Part shown: in pieces, positions 9,076 to 16,599 of the stretch | Numbering within the stretch: the first letter of the stretch is position 1 | Layout of the letters: every line of letters begins with the position of its first letter | Origin: Cyanobacteria bacterium UBA7753 | Lineage (GTDB): Bacteria; Cyanobacteriota; Vampirovibrionia; Gastranaerophilales; Gastranaerophilaceae | Direction of reading: 5' to 3' | DNA: 64,000 nucleotides | NCBI GenBank assembly: GCA_002481545.1 | Contig: DLEF01000056.1 | Coordinates: 1-64,000, forward strand | The notes under the pieces: generated by a model | The model's input: only the letters and a program-made list of their open reading frames with translations | Told to the model about the DNA's origin: nothing | The model's database searches: none | Program-made: the position numbers and the translations under genes

Positions 9076-10008
9076 TTATAAAACGCACTTAATAGCCTCT
9101 TCCATGGAGGTGCTGTCGGCAATGTTTTTCCCCGCAATATCAAAGGCTGTTCCGTGAGACGGCGAAGTCCTTATTATATCAAGACCTATTGTCATATTGA
9201 CGGCTTTCATGCCCGCAACCGTTTTGATAGGGATTAAACCCTGATCGTGGTACATTGCGATATAACAATCATATGGAGCCTTCTCCCCTTTATAATAATT
9301 CTTTGCCGCGTCAACGAAGAGCGTGTCTGCAGGGAGCGGTTTTGTTATATCAATTCCTTGCGCCCTCAATTCTTCTACCGCAGGAATAATGGTTTCTATC
9401 TCTTCTCTGCCCAAGATTCCGTCTTCTCCGGCATGAGGATTTAGGGAGCACAGCGCAAATTTGGGGCTTTGGACGCCAAAATGAGATTGGAAAAACTTGT
9501 TTAATCTGTTCACTTTGTTATTGATAAGTTCTTTTGTTATGCGGATATCTTTGAGTGCACAGTGACGCGTGAGTAAGAGGACGTTAAACCCTCTTGAAAC
9601 GAACAACATTTCAGCCTTTTGTCCGTCGTGCGCGAGAAAGTGTTCCAAGACCTCTGTTTGTCCGTTAAATTTGTGCCCCGCAAGATGAAACCCCTCTTTT
9701 GAAACAGGTGCCGTGACAATTGACCTTGGCTTAATTTCGCATGCCGTCTTTAAGCAATTAAACGAAAACTCTCCGCTTTCTTTTGAGACTTTGCCATAAT
9801 TTACATCCCCGTCATAATCAATGTTTATAATCTCGTAGTCTTTTTCGGGGTTAAAACTTTCAAAGTTTTTGCGGTTAGTAATAATGACAAAATCCTCAGG
9901 GTTAAGGTTTAAATTATTCAGAGCTTTAACCGTTATTTCCGCGCCTATCCCCGTGATATCGCCCGTAGTTATTGCTATTTTGTTATGATAATCCTTCAGA
10001 GTCTTCAT
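9076..10008 (-). CDS. PdxA-family 4-phospho-hydroxyacid dehydrogenase (probably PdxA2-type)
   Basis: This 310-residue protein belongs to the PdxA family of metal-dependent NAD dehydrogenases. The three metal-binding histidines are visible in context: TRHCAL, LNPHAGED and MYHDQGLIPIK. The usual G-H-T-E segment reads GQTE here. PdxA proper oxidises 4-phosphohydroxy-L-threonine for vitamin B6. However, the gene overlaps a four-carbon acid sugar kinase by 26 bases, an arrangement known for PdxA2, which oxidises 4-phospho-erythronate or 4-phospho-threonate in acid-sugar catabolism. I favour PdxA2 from context; vitamin B6 synthesis is not excluded. Confidence 0.85.
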   Translation of the reverse strand: MKTLKDYHNKIAITTGDITGIGAEITVKALNNLNLNPEDFVIITNRKNFESFNPEKDYEIINIDYDGDVNYGKVSKESGEFSFNCLKTACEIKPRSIVTAPVSKEGFHLAGHKFNGQTEVLEHFLAHDGQKAEMLFVSRGFNVLLLTRHCALKDIRITKELINNKVNRLNKFFQSHFGVQSPKFALCSLNPHAGEDGILGREEIETIIPAVEELRAQGIDITKPLPADTLFVDAAKNYYKGEKAPYDCYIAMYHDQGLIPIKTVAGMKAVNMTIGLDIIRTSPSHGTAFDIAGKNIADSTSMEEAIKCVL

Positions 10009-11320
10009 GTTCGTCCAAATAATTCAATATATCAATCAGGGTTTTCGGTTTCCCGAGGTTGCCTGATTTTGTAATAATCCATCTGTTTTTGCCGTCTACA
10101 CAGAGTGCAATCGCCGGAGCAACTTCATCTTTCATAATAAGTTCGTCCGAAGATATTGCCTTACAACATTTATAAGAGGTTTCTCCGCCTAAAGTTATCA
10201 ATATAACCTGTCTTTTATCAAGAATAGTTTTTGTGAGCTCCGCCAAAAAGTCGGTTATTTTGCTTGAGAATTTTGCTCTCGTCCATTCTTCTTTCAGGGA
10301 GTCATCCGAGAACCCGTCAAAGCTGTCCATAAGCTTTGAAGAGTGAACTACAACTGTATTATTCGCATCAAGGTTTGATATAATTTTTTCTACTAAATTA
10401 TCATCAATCCCGTTTATAATATTTTCCGCACTCAAAGGAATTGAGCAGATATTGTCGTAGTCGTAGCTTTTTTCAAGCTGTTCAATTTGTTCTGAATTAA
10501 TCTTTGTTGCGCTCCCTGAAATTATCAATCTCGGCGACTTCGGAACAACGGCTCCGCAGATACCGTCAGCATTTGCTATGTCAGGAGTTTCGGGAACCCA
10601 CTCTTTTGCAAGGATTGAACCCGTTGCGGCTGTACCTGCAAGCAATATTTTGTTAGATGATTTATTTATTGCAAGTACAATTTGTTCAATATCCGTCATG
10701 CTCGATGCGTCTGCAACAATTAGTTTTTTGCCTTGTTTAATCAGTTCTTTCAACTTCATAAAGATAGGCCCTGCCCCGTTTAATACGGTTTTAAGCCCGA
10801 TTAAGCCGACCATATCTTTGTTATCGTCACTCAATTGAGACTGCAAAAGCGCAGGGATGTATGATTCCGTAATAGGTGAGTGCGGATCGCCCGCCATTTC
10901 CGTTTTACTAATCGGAACCCCGCGCGAGAGGTGATATCCGCCTACGGTTATTCTTCCTTCTGCAGGGAATGCAGGCATGATTACGGCTGCGTCATAACCC
11001 AAAGTCTCTACCATAACAAGTGTTTCTACAGCTATATTGCCTCTCAGGGTTGAGTCAATTTTTTTATAAAAATATTCCAGATTCAAATTTTTGTTGAGAT
11101 TGGCTATTGTCTCAATCATTCTTCTGCCTGCTTCTTTGGCATCGACATTTCTTGATTCCGTTGAAACAGCCCAAATCTCCGTATTGGAGTCATTTTCCGC
11201 GGGGATAGTGTAATCCAGCAATATTTTGGTTTTTGCATCACATTTCTTAAATTGAAGTGCGGTATCATTGGCGCCAGTTAGGTCATCCGCAATAATACCT
11301 ACTAAATTAGAAATTTTCAT
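9983..11320 (-). CDS. Four-carbon acid sugar kinase (DUF1537 family)
   Basis: The 445-residue protein opens with the family hallmark GIIADDLTGANDTA and has KKIDSTLRGN near residue 90, both typical of the DUF1537 kinases that phosphorylate D-threonate, L-threonate or D-erythronate at O4. The C-terminal nucleotide-binding half includes TLGGETSYK. It overlaps ssb upstream by 14 bases and the PdxA-family gene downstream, so all three are one operon. The substrate cannot be read from the sequence. Confidence 0.88.
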   Translation of the reverse strand: MKISNLVGIIADDLTGANDTALQFKKCDAKTKILLDYTIPAENDSNTEIWAVSTESRNVDAKEAGRRMIETIANLNKNLNLEYFYKKIDSTLRGNIAVETLVMVETLGYDAAVIMPAFPAEGRITVGGYHLSRGVPISKTEMAGDPHSPITESYIPALLQSQLSDDNKDMVGLIGLKTVLNGAGPIFMKLKELIKQGKKLIVADASSMTDIEQIVLAINKSSNKILLAGTAATGSILAKEWVPETPDIANADGICGAVVPKSPRLIISGSATKINSEQIEQLEKSYDYDNICSIPLSAENIINGIDDNLVEKIISNLDANNTVVVHSSKLMDSFDGFSDDSLKEEWTRAKFSSKITDFLAELTKTILDKRQVILITLGGETSYKCCKAISSDELIMKDEVAPAIALCVDGKNRWIITKSGNLGKPKTLIDILNYLDEHEDSEGLS

Positions 11321-11645
11321 TTTCCGTATCTCTCTTTGAACCCAATAATTTTATATTTGTGGCGGTGATTGAATAAGATTGTCTGCTTTCGCCCGATTGG
11401 TCAGTCCAGTTGTTTGTTCTTATTCTGCCCTCTAAGGCTACCAATCTGCCTTTCTTGAGGTATTTGCCTGCAAAGTCAGCCTGTCTGTCCCATGTTTCTA
11501 TATTGAACCAATCCGTAACCTCTGATGAAGTCTTGCTGTCCCATCTGTTTACGGCGAGAGAAAAAGTTGCTCTGTCTTTTCCTGATTCATAATGCTTTAC
11601 TTCCGCATCTCTGCCGGCTCTGCCTACTATAACTACTGAATTCAT
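11307..11645 (-). CDS. ssb: Single-stranded DNA-binding protein
   Basis: This 112-residue OB-fold protein coats single-stranded DNA in replication and repair. Hallmarks are the N-terminal NSVVIVGRAGRDAEVKHY, the FSLAVNRW strand, WFNIETWD, and GRLVALEGRIRTNNW. It is short: the usual Gly/Gln-rich linker is almost absent, yet it ends in an acidic tip closing with Phe (ENENF), reminiscent of the DDIPF tail that recruits partner proteins. TAAGGAGAT precedes the ATG. Leading an acid-sugar operon is an unusual location. It could be a second, specialised Ssb. Confidence 0.92.
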   Translation of the reverse strand: MNSVVIVGRAGRDAEVKHYESGKDRATFSLAVNRWDSKTSSEVTDWFNIETWDRQADFAGKYLKKGRLVALEGRIRTNNWTDQSGESRQSYSITATNIKLLGSKRDTENENF

Positions 11646-11724
11646 ATAATCTCCTTAAACTGTCGGGATTTATCACCGACTTAGTACCTATATTTTATCA
11701 TGGACTGTATTTTTACCCATAAAA

Positions 11725-11742
11725 ATTGTAAAGATTTGTAAC
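11725..11742 (-). promoter_or_regulatory. HLR1 (RpaB-type) box, exact match
   Basis: ATTGTAAA-GA-TTTGTAAC matches the reverse complement of the HLR1 consensus at every position. It lies in a gene-free interval, upstream of a TACTTTATATA promoter-like element at 11780-11790 and a candidate small RNA. In Cyanobacteria HLR1 is bound by the response regulator RpaB. The regulator is not in this window. Confidence 0.6.
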
Positions 11743-11791
11743 AAATATATACTGTTTATGCAATTTGGATATACAAAAATACTTTATATAA

Positions 11792-11915
11792 ATGTAAGTT
11801 AAATAAATGATTTAAACAAACCTTTCATACACACAACCTACACACACTAACCTTCTACACACGAGGAATTACAAAGTAAATTCCAAACCACTCTTTTTCA
11901 GAGCGGTTTTTTTTT
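11792..11915 (+). ncRNA. Candidate small RNA with HLR1-type promoter
   Basis: The gap 11646-12286 has no gene on either strand until 12287. A TATATA -10 candidate (11785-11790) is followed by an A/C-rich, weakly structured stretch with repeated ACACAC motifs and then a clear intrinsic terminator at 11885-11915. That pattern predicts an RNA of about 125 bases. No ORF with a start fits. The start point is inferred from the -10; the terminator is seen. Confidence 0.5.
11885..11915 (+). terminator. Intrinsic terminator
   Basis: AAACCACTCT / AGAGCGGTTT (one A-C mismatch) with a TTTTC loop, then nine T residues. No ORF ends nearby upstream, so it terminates a non-coding transcript. Confidence 0.85.
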
Positions 11916-11985
11916 GCTGTTTTTTATATAGGAATAATTTAAGCAATATTTTTTTATAATTGCAAAATAGCTCATATGAATATAC

Positions 11986-12143
11986 GGACAAACCCTCACC
12001 CTAAATTTCTAAGTTCGTAAACTCACTAAGAAATTATATCCCTCTCCCAAAGGTAGAGGGGTTATAGCCCTTCTACCTCTGGGAGAAGGACAGCAGTTGT
12101 AGGCGACATAGGAGCCGTACAAATGCAGGATGAGGGTTTGTCC
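11986..12143. mobile_element. MITE-like element with 16-bp terminal inverted repeats
   Basis: Left end GGACAAACCCTCACCC and right end GGATGAGGGTTTGTCC are inverted repeats matching at 15 of 16 positions. The 158-base interior has a second inverted pair (CCCTCTCCC...GGGAGAAGG region) and no ORF. A TGTAGGCGACATAGGAGCCGTACA module inside recurs inverted near 4337-4366, and AGGGGTGTG/CCTCGCCCC-type pieces recur near 15849-15920. No obvious target-site duplication was found. Confidence 0.6.
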
Positions 12144-12257
12144 TTGCAAATATTAATAACCTTTTATATAAAATTATCTGCCTTAATTAATCCTGCCTAT
12201 AATTAAATCAAATTGATTGTAATAATTGTTATTGTTCTGATTTTTAATCGAAATTTG

Positions 12258-12266
12258 TGCTAGAAT
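12258..12266 (+). promoter_or_regulatory. Extended -10 promoter
   Basis: TGCTAGAAT fits an extended -10 element (TG-N-TAGAAT). It sits 20 bases before the ATG at 12287. Confidence 0.55.
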
Positions 12267-12286
12267 ACTTTTATTAGGATTTGACC

Positions 12287-12721
12287 ATGAAAAAGATACT
12301 CATTACAACAGCGGTTTTTATAGTTCTGCTATTCAGCGCAAATATTGCGAAAGCGGAACAGTTTGTTCTTATATGTAAACTGAAAATCAATGTGGTTAAT
12401 ATGTTGACCGACAAAATAATGCGTTCATATTTTATCGACAGATATTTTATTGTTGATACGGTACTGCAGGGGGTTTATGACGCAAACAACCTGCCTCTTG
12501 ATGTGAACGAGTTTAACGATTCGGAACTCACGTTTTCAAAACGTGCATCAAGCTTTTCCGATATCGTAGATACAAGAATAACTTATAACAGAAGCTCCCG
12601 TAAGATGACTTTGAACGAGATTTACGCATATTCTTCAAAGTTTGACCAGAGAGCAAGATTTGTCACCAAAGGCGAGGGCTCTTGCCGTGAAGTGAAAATA
12701 CACAGAAAACCTCTGTTTTAA
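12287..12721 (+). CDS. Hypothetical exported protein
   Basis: The 144-residue product starts at ATG 12287 (AGGA nine bases upstream); an in-frame TTG at 12281 lacks spacing to a ribosome site. Residues 1-23 (MKKILITTAVFIVLLFSANIAKA) form a typical signal peptide with a cleavage site near AKA. The mature part is mixed polar with no motif I recognise. It lies 14 bases before a cell-wall amidase gene and is probably cotranscribed, suggesting an envelope role. Function unknown. Confidence 0.75.
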   Translation: MKKILITTAVFIVLLFSANIAKAEQFVLICKLKINVVNMLTDKIMRSYFIDRYFIVDTVLQGVYDANNLPLDVNEFNDSELTFSKRASSFSDIVDTRITYNRSSRKMTLNEIYAYSSKFDQRARFVTKGEGSCREVKIHRKPLF

Positions 12722-12735
12722 TACGGGCAGTCAAA

Positions 12736-14265
12736 ATGAAAATTTTTCAAAAAATAATAACTTTTATATTCATATTTTTAGCAATGCAGTTTGTGCCCGC
12801 ACTTGAGACGTCGGCGGTTACGCTTACTCACCCCGAAAGCCAGTATGTGACAGTGGATAAGCCGGGGATATTCTTTTCGGGAAAAATTCATAAATATGAA
12901 CATGTTTATATAAACGGTATACGTATGTATCCCGAGAGAAACGGTGCTTTCAGTTACAGTATATCTCTAAAATCAGGAGAAAATATTGTTGCCGTTCAGT
13001 CAAAAGAATTGTTTGGAAAAACCCATACCATTACTTATCACATAACTTTTCAAAAGGCGGTAAAACGCCCTAACCAAAACGTATTTTTACAATCAGAAAA
13101 AGCGTATTATCAAACAACAAAAGATGATGTCGTAATGAGAAGTACACCTGTTGACGCAGGAATGAACAGGCTCGGATATCTGCCTAATAACACAAAACTA
13201 GTGGTAGACGGAACATTCAATGAGTTCTCAAGGGTGTATCTGTCAGAAGATAACTACGGCTGGGTATTTACAAAAAATATAAAAATAGTTCCAAAGGAGA
13301 CAAAACCCGAAACCGCAAAAGCAGAAAATAAAACAAACATTAAACCCGTAAAACAAACTGAAACAGTTACAAAAAAAGAGGTAAAAACAGCTGAGCCCGA
13401 AAAAGAAAATGTTGAAGAAAAGGCGGAGCCGACATTTGAGTATAAACCTGTTACCGTAACCGATACAAACACTTTTAAGACAGTCCATGATGAAACATTT
13501 GTAATCCAACTGTCGGATAATGCGCCGTACAGTGCCATAGTAGACAATAATAAATTAGTCGTAACCGTTTATAACGTGGACAGCAAATCCGAAACATATA
13601 AGAAAACCTTTAACCTCGGCAAGTTTCCGAGATATTCCGTCTGTATGAAAGACGGAGTTTTGTATGTTATACAGAAAAAAGTTCCGTTTACAAAACAGAC
13701 ATATTCAAACAGAAAAGTTTTAATCGTGATTGATCCGGGGCACGGCGGACAGGAGCGCGGAGCGGTCGGATGTTTCGGCGATATAGAGAAAAATCTCAAC
13801 CTGAAAGTAGCGTTAGAGTTAAGAAAATACCTTGAAAAGGCAAATTTCAGAGTCAGAATGACCAGAGAGACTGACAAATTTATGACATTGAATGACAGAG
13901 TAAAATTCGGACAGGATAACGACGCCTTGTTCTTTATAAGCATTCATCTTAATTCCGTCCCGATATCCTCAAACCCTAACTTGAACGAAGGCACGGTTGT
14001 ATTTTACTTTAACCCGCAGGGAGAAGAGCTCGCAAAAACCTTAGCCCAAAGTATTTCAACGGCACTAAAAGTCAAGAACGAGGGTGCATCGCAGGCAAGT
14101 TTTGCCGTAATCAGACCGACAGAATACATAGGCGTCTTAGCGGAGCTTGCATACTTGGTAAATCCGAAAGATGTGAGAGTATACCGCTCTATGCATTTTG
14201 CAAGAACATCGGCAAGAGCCATATACAACGGTTTGGTTAAGTATATAAACGAAGTCTTAAAATAG
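12736..14265 (+). CDS. N-acetylmuramoyl-L-alanine amidase (Amidase_3) with SH3-like domain
   Basis: A 509-residue exported zinc amidase that cleaves the bond between MurNAc and L-alanine in peptidoglycan. Residues 1-25 form a signal peptide. An SH3-like domain lies near 120-180 (VVMRSTP...YGWVFTKNI), followed by a Thr/Lys/Glu-rich linker to about 250. The C-terminal catalytic domain has all zinc and catalytic residues: H336 in DPGHGG, E351 in GDIEKNLNL, H404 in ISIHLNS, and E470 in AELAYLVNP. It is likely used in cell separation or wall recycling. The domain order, with wall-targeting repeats before the catalytic domain, resembles AmiC-type enzymes of Cyanobacteria and Firmicutes. Confidence 0.93.
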   Translation: MKIFQKIITFIFIFLAMQFVPALETSAVTLTHPESQYVTVDKPGIFFSGKIHKYEHVYINGIRMYPERNGAFSYSISLKSGENIVAVQSKELFGKTHTITYHITFQKAVKRPNQNVFLQSEKAYYQTTKDDVVMRSTPVDAGMNRLGYLPNNTKLVVDGTFNEFSRVYLSEDNYGWVFTKNIKIVPKETKPETAKAENKTNIKPVKQTETVTKKEVKTAEPEKENVEEKAEPTFEYKPVTVTDTNTFKTVHDETFVIQLSDNAPYSAIVDNNKLVVTVYNVDSKSETYKKTFNLGKFPRYSVCMKDGVLYVIQKKVPFTKQTYSNRKVLIVIDPGHGGQERGAVGCFGDIEKNLNLKVALELRKYLEKANFRVRMTRETDKFMTLNDRVKFGQDNDALFFISIHLNSVPISSNPNLNEGTVVFYFNPQGEELAKTLAQSISTALKVKNEGASQASFAVIRPTEYIGVLAELAYLVNPKDVRVYRSMHFARTSARAIYNGLVKYINEVLK

Positions 14266-14272
14266 GTATCAT

Positions 14273-14393
14273 GTAGGTCGGATTTACTAATCCGACAATA
14301 ACCGATTTAAACGTAGGGTGCGATGTTTCGCCCCAATACGCGATTTTGAATATTTACAACATCAAAAGATTCTGAAACAAGTTCAGAATGACA
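14273..14393. repeat. Cluster of three dispersed palindromes
   Basis: Three different repeat families stand side by side before glnA. GTAGGTCGGATTTACTAATC-type (14273-14298) recurs nearly identically, inverted, at 41701-41727. GTAGGGTGCGATGTTTCGCC (14313-14334) belongs to the RAYT-linked set. GATTCTGAAACAAGTTCAGA (14368-14393) recurs near 5512 and 8990. Confidence 0.7.
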
Positions 14394-14407
14394 ATTATCG
14401 GAATATA

Positions 14408-14437
14408 TTGACTATTTATTTACTTAACCGTTATAAT
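14408..14437 (+). promoter_or_regulatory. Sigma-70 type promoter of glnA
   Basis: TTGACT (14408-14413) and TATAAT (14432-14437) are separated by 18 bases. A second TATAAT at 14447-14452 could give an alternative start. No NtcA-type GTA-N8-TAC box was found here. Confidence 0.7.
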
Positions 14438-14475
14438 GGGTAATGTTATAATTATTTTTTAATACGGGAGTTACA

Positions 14476-15840
14476 ATGAGCGAATTTAAGTATCAAAGAT
14501 TAGATAAAAGAAATTACACTGATGAAGATATAAAAAGTTTGATAGAAGAAAATCAGATTAAGTTTATAAAACTGCAGTTCGTCGATATGAACGGACAGAT
14601 TAAGAATTTATCGATACCTGCATCACACATAGACAGAGCCCTGAATAATGATATGATGCTTGACGGCTCGTCAATCAAAGGATTCAGAAGTATTGAAACA
14701 TCGGATATGTTTTTCTATCCCGACAAAAACACATTTGAAATTTTGCCGTGGAGAAATGAAGAAGGTTATCAATCCGCGCGTATTATCTGTGATATTTATA
14801 ACGCAGACAGAACTCCGTTTGAGGGCTGCCCTCGCTGTAACTTAAAGCGTGTAATGAAAGAGGCGGAAAAATTAGGGTTCACAATGAACATAGGACCTGA
14901 AGCGGAATTTTTCTTATTCGCAAAAGATGATAACGGACATATTACGACAACAACAAACGATAAAGCGGGATATTATGACGTAGGGCCTGAAGATTTGGGC
15001 GAAGATGTCCGCTCCGAAATCGTCACAACATTACAACAGATGGGATTTGATATCGAGGCATCACACCACGAAGTTGCGGACGGACAGCACGAAATCGACT
15101 TCCGTTATGCAGATGTACTGACTACAGCCGACAATGTTGCAACCTTCAAGATTGTTGTAAAAGCTATCGCAGCATTGCATTATTTACACGCAACATTTAT
15201 GCCGAAACCTATATACGGGATTAACGGTTCAGGTATGCACTGTAACGTTTCCTTGTTCAAAGACGGCAAAAACGCGTTCTATGACGAAAAAACGGAATAT
15301 CAATTATCCGATACCGCGAAATGGGCTATCGGCGGTATGCTAAAGCATATCAAGAGCATAACCGCTATCCTTAACCCGACCGTAAACAGCTACAAGCGTT
15401 TGGTACCGGGGTATGAAGCACCTGTCTATCTGGCATGGTCATTGGCGAACAGAAGTGCACTTTTGAGAGTGCCTGCAAAACGCGGAGTCGCAACAAGGGT
15501 AGAACTTCGTTCTCCTGATCCGTCCTGCAATCCGTATTTGGCATTCGCTGCTATCTTAGAGGCTTGCCTTGACGGTATCAGAAACAAGATTGAACCGCCG
15601 GCTCCTGTTGAGAGCAACATTTACAAGTTGACCTCTAAAGAGAGAAAAAGACAAAAGATAGATTCTCTTCCGGGAACATTAAAAGAGGCAGTTGAATTGT
15701 TCGACAAATCACTCGTTGCGAATGCAGCACTCGGTCAGCATATTATGAACGAGTTTGTAACAACAAAAGAAAAAGAATGGGATTCTTACAGAATTGCCGT
15801 AACCCAATGGGAGTTGGATAAATACTTGGCAAGATATTAG
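14476..15840 (+). CDS. glnA: Glutamine synthetase, type I (GSI-alpha-like)
   Basis: Makes glutamine from glutamate, ammonia and ATP, the main ammonium assimilation step. The 454-residue protein has KLQFVDMNGQ near the start, LDGSSIKGF, the metal-binding GPEAEFFLF, HEVADGQHEIDFR, the NGSGMHCNVS loop with the catalytic site, and RSPDPSCNPYL. The region where GSI-beta enzymes carry the adenylylated tyrosine reads NIYKLTSKERK, fitting the unmodified GSI-alpha group found in Firmicutes and others. It has its own promoter and a CGGGAG ribosome site. A monocistronic unit. Confidence 0.96.
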   Translation: MSEFKYQRLDKRNYTDEDIKSLIEENQIKFIKLQFVDMNGQIKNLSIPASHIDRALNNDMMLDGSSIKGFRSIETSDMFFYPDKNTFEILPWRNEEGYQSARIICDIYNADRTPFEGCPRCNLKRVMKEAEKLGFTMNIGPEAEFFLFAKDDNGHITTTTNDKAGYYDVGPEDLGEDVRSEIVTTLQQMGFDIEASHHEVADGQHEIDFRYADVLTTADNVATFKIVVKAIAALHYLHATFMPKPIYGINGSGMHCNVSLFKDGKNAFYDEKTEYQLSDTAKWAIGGMLKHIKSITAILNPTVNSYKRLVPGYEAPVYLAWSLANRSALLRVPAKRGVATRVELRSPDPSCNPYLAFAAILEACLDGIRNKIEPPAPVESNIYKLTSKERKRQKIDSLPGTLKEAVELFDKSLVANAALGQHIMNEFVTTKEKEWDSYRIAVTQWELDKYLARY

Positions 15841-15979
15841 TCAACGCTTAACCTCGCCCCTTTGTGGGAGAGGTAGTAGCCGTTACACTTTAGTGTTTAC
15901 GGATACGAGTGAGGGGTGTGACTGCGGAGCTGTAGTTTACTAAATCCTAAAATTTAATATACAATAAAAAAATCCATGT

Positions 15980-15985
15980 TATAAT
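15980..15985 (+). promoter_or_regulatory. -10 element of SRP RNA
   Basis: TATAAT lies eight bases before the predicted 5' end of the SRP RNA terminal stem, the expected spacing for a strong promoter. Confidence 0.7.
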
Positions 15986-15991
15986 ATAAAC

Positions 15992-16257
15992 AGACCGTGC
16001 TCCACGGGGACATAGCGGACCTCTCGACTCGAACGCTTAGCGAGGTGCAGGGCCTACCGTGAGGCTTGTGTGAGCACTGTTGACGGCTCCGATGTCGTTG
16101 ATAGCTTAATATGCGGTGGCGTAATCTGTCGAACCGTGTCAGGATGGAAACATAGCAGCACTAAGGCAACCTTTACGGGTATCGTATTTTTAAGAAGTAG
16201 GTATCGTTGTCGAAGACAGGAGTTTATATTTGCCGATAGGTAGTGGCACGGTTTTTT
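15992..16257 (+). ncRNA. ffs: Signal recognition particle RNA, long bacterial form
   Basis: The diagnostic helix 8 core reads GTCAGGATGGAAACATAGCA followed by GCACTAAGG (about 16137-16165), matching the Ffh-binding region of SRP RNA. The 5' segment ACCGTGC (15994-16000) pairs exactly with GCACGGT (16246-16252), closing the molecule, and a T run follows. The length of about 265 bases indicates the long form with an Alu domain, as in Bacillus and some Cyanobacteria, and not the short 4.5S form. This RNA guides membrane-protein ribosomes to the translocon together with Ffh. Confidence 0.92.
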
Positions 16258-16320
16258 ATGGGGTAAAGGGGTAAATATAGAAGACTATCCGACACGGTAT
16301 TATTAAATAAGGTTTGAATT

Positions 16321-16590
16321 ATGAAAAAATTATTGTATCTGATTATAGGTTGTTCAATCGCATATTATCTGTATTTGCACTGGGGTGTTATAAAAGAAAC
16401 TATCGGTGTCGAAATTGCTATGCCGCTTTTGATATACGTGGTCGGACTCGGAATTATCCATATAGGCGGAATATCTCTGAAAATATTAGCCGTTGTTGCA
16501 GCCGTCTTGGAACCTTATCTTGATAAATATTGTTACTGGTATGAAAATACCAAATTTTACAGACATTTTCATAAAGATGAAATCAGATAA
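16321..16590 (+). CDS. Hypothetical small membrane protein
   Basis: An 89-residue protein with a hydrophobic N-terminal segment (residues 3-19) and a second hydrophobic region around 34-68, so probably two or three membrane helices, and a polar aromatic C-terminus (YCYWYENTKFYRHF). It is not recognised. It ends nine bases before the folP start and overlaps folP's ribosome site, so the two are probably cotranscribed. Function unknown. Confidence 0.7.
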   Translation: MKKLLYLIIGCSIAYYLYLHWGVIKETIGVEIAMPLLIYVVGLGIIHIGGISLKILAVVAAVLEPYLDKYCYWYENTKFYRHFHKDEIR

Positions 16591-16599
16591 GAGGCTCTT

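Noticed and set aside
14400..14475. NtcA-type nitrogen box before glnA
   Set aside because: No GTA-N8-TAC was found in this region.
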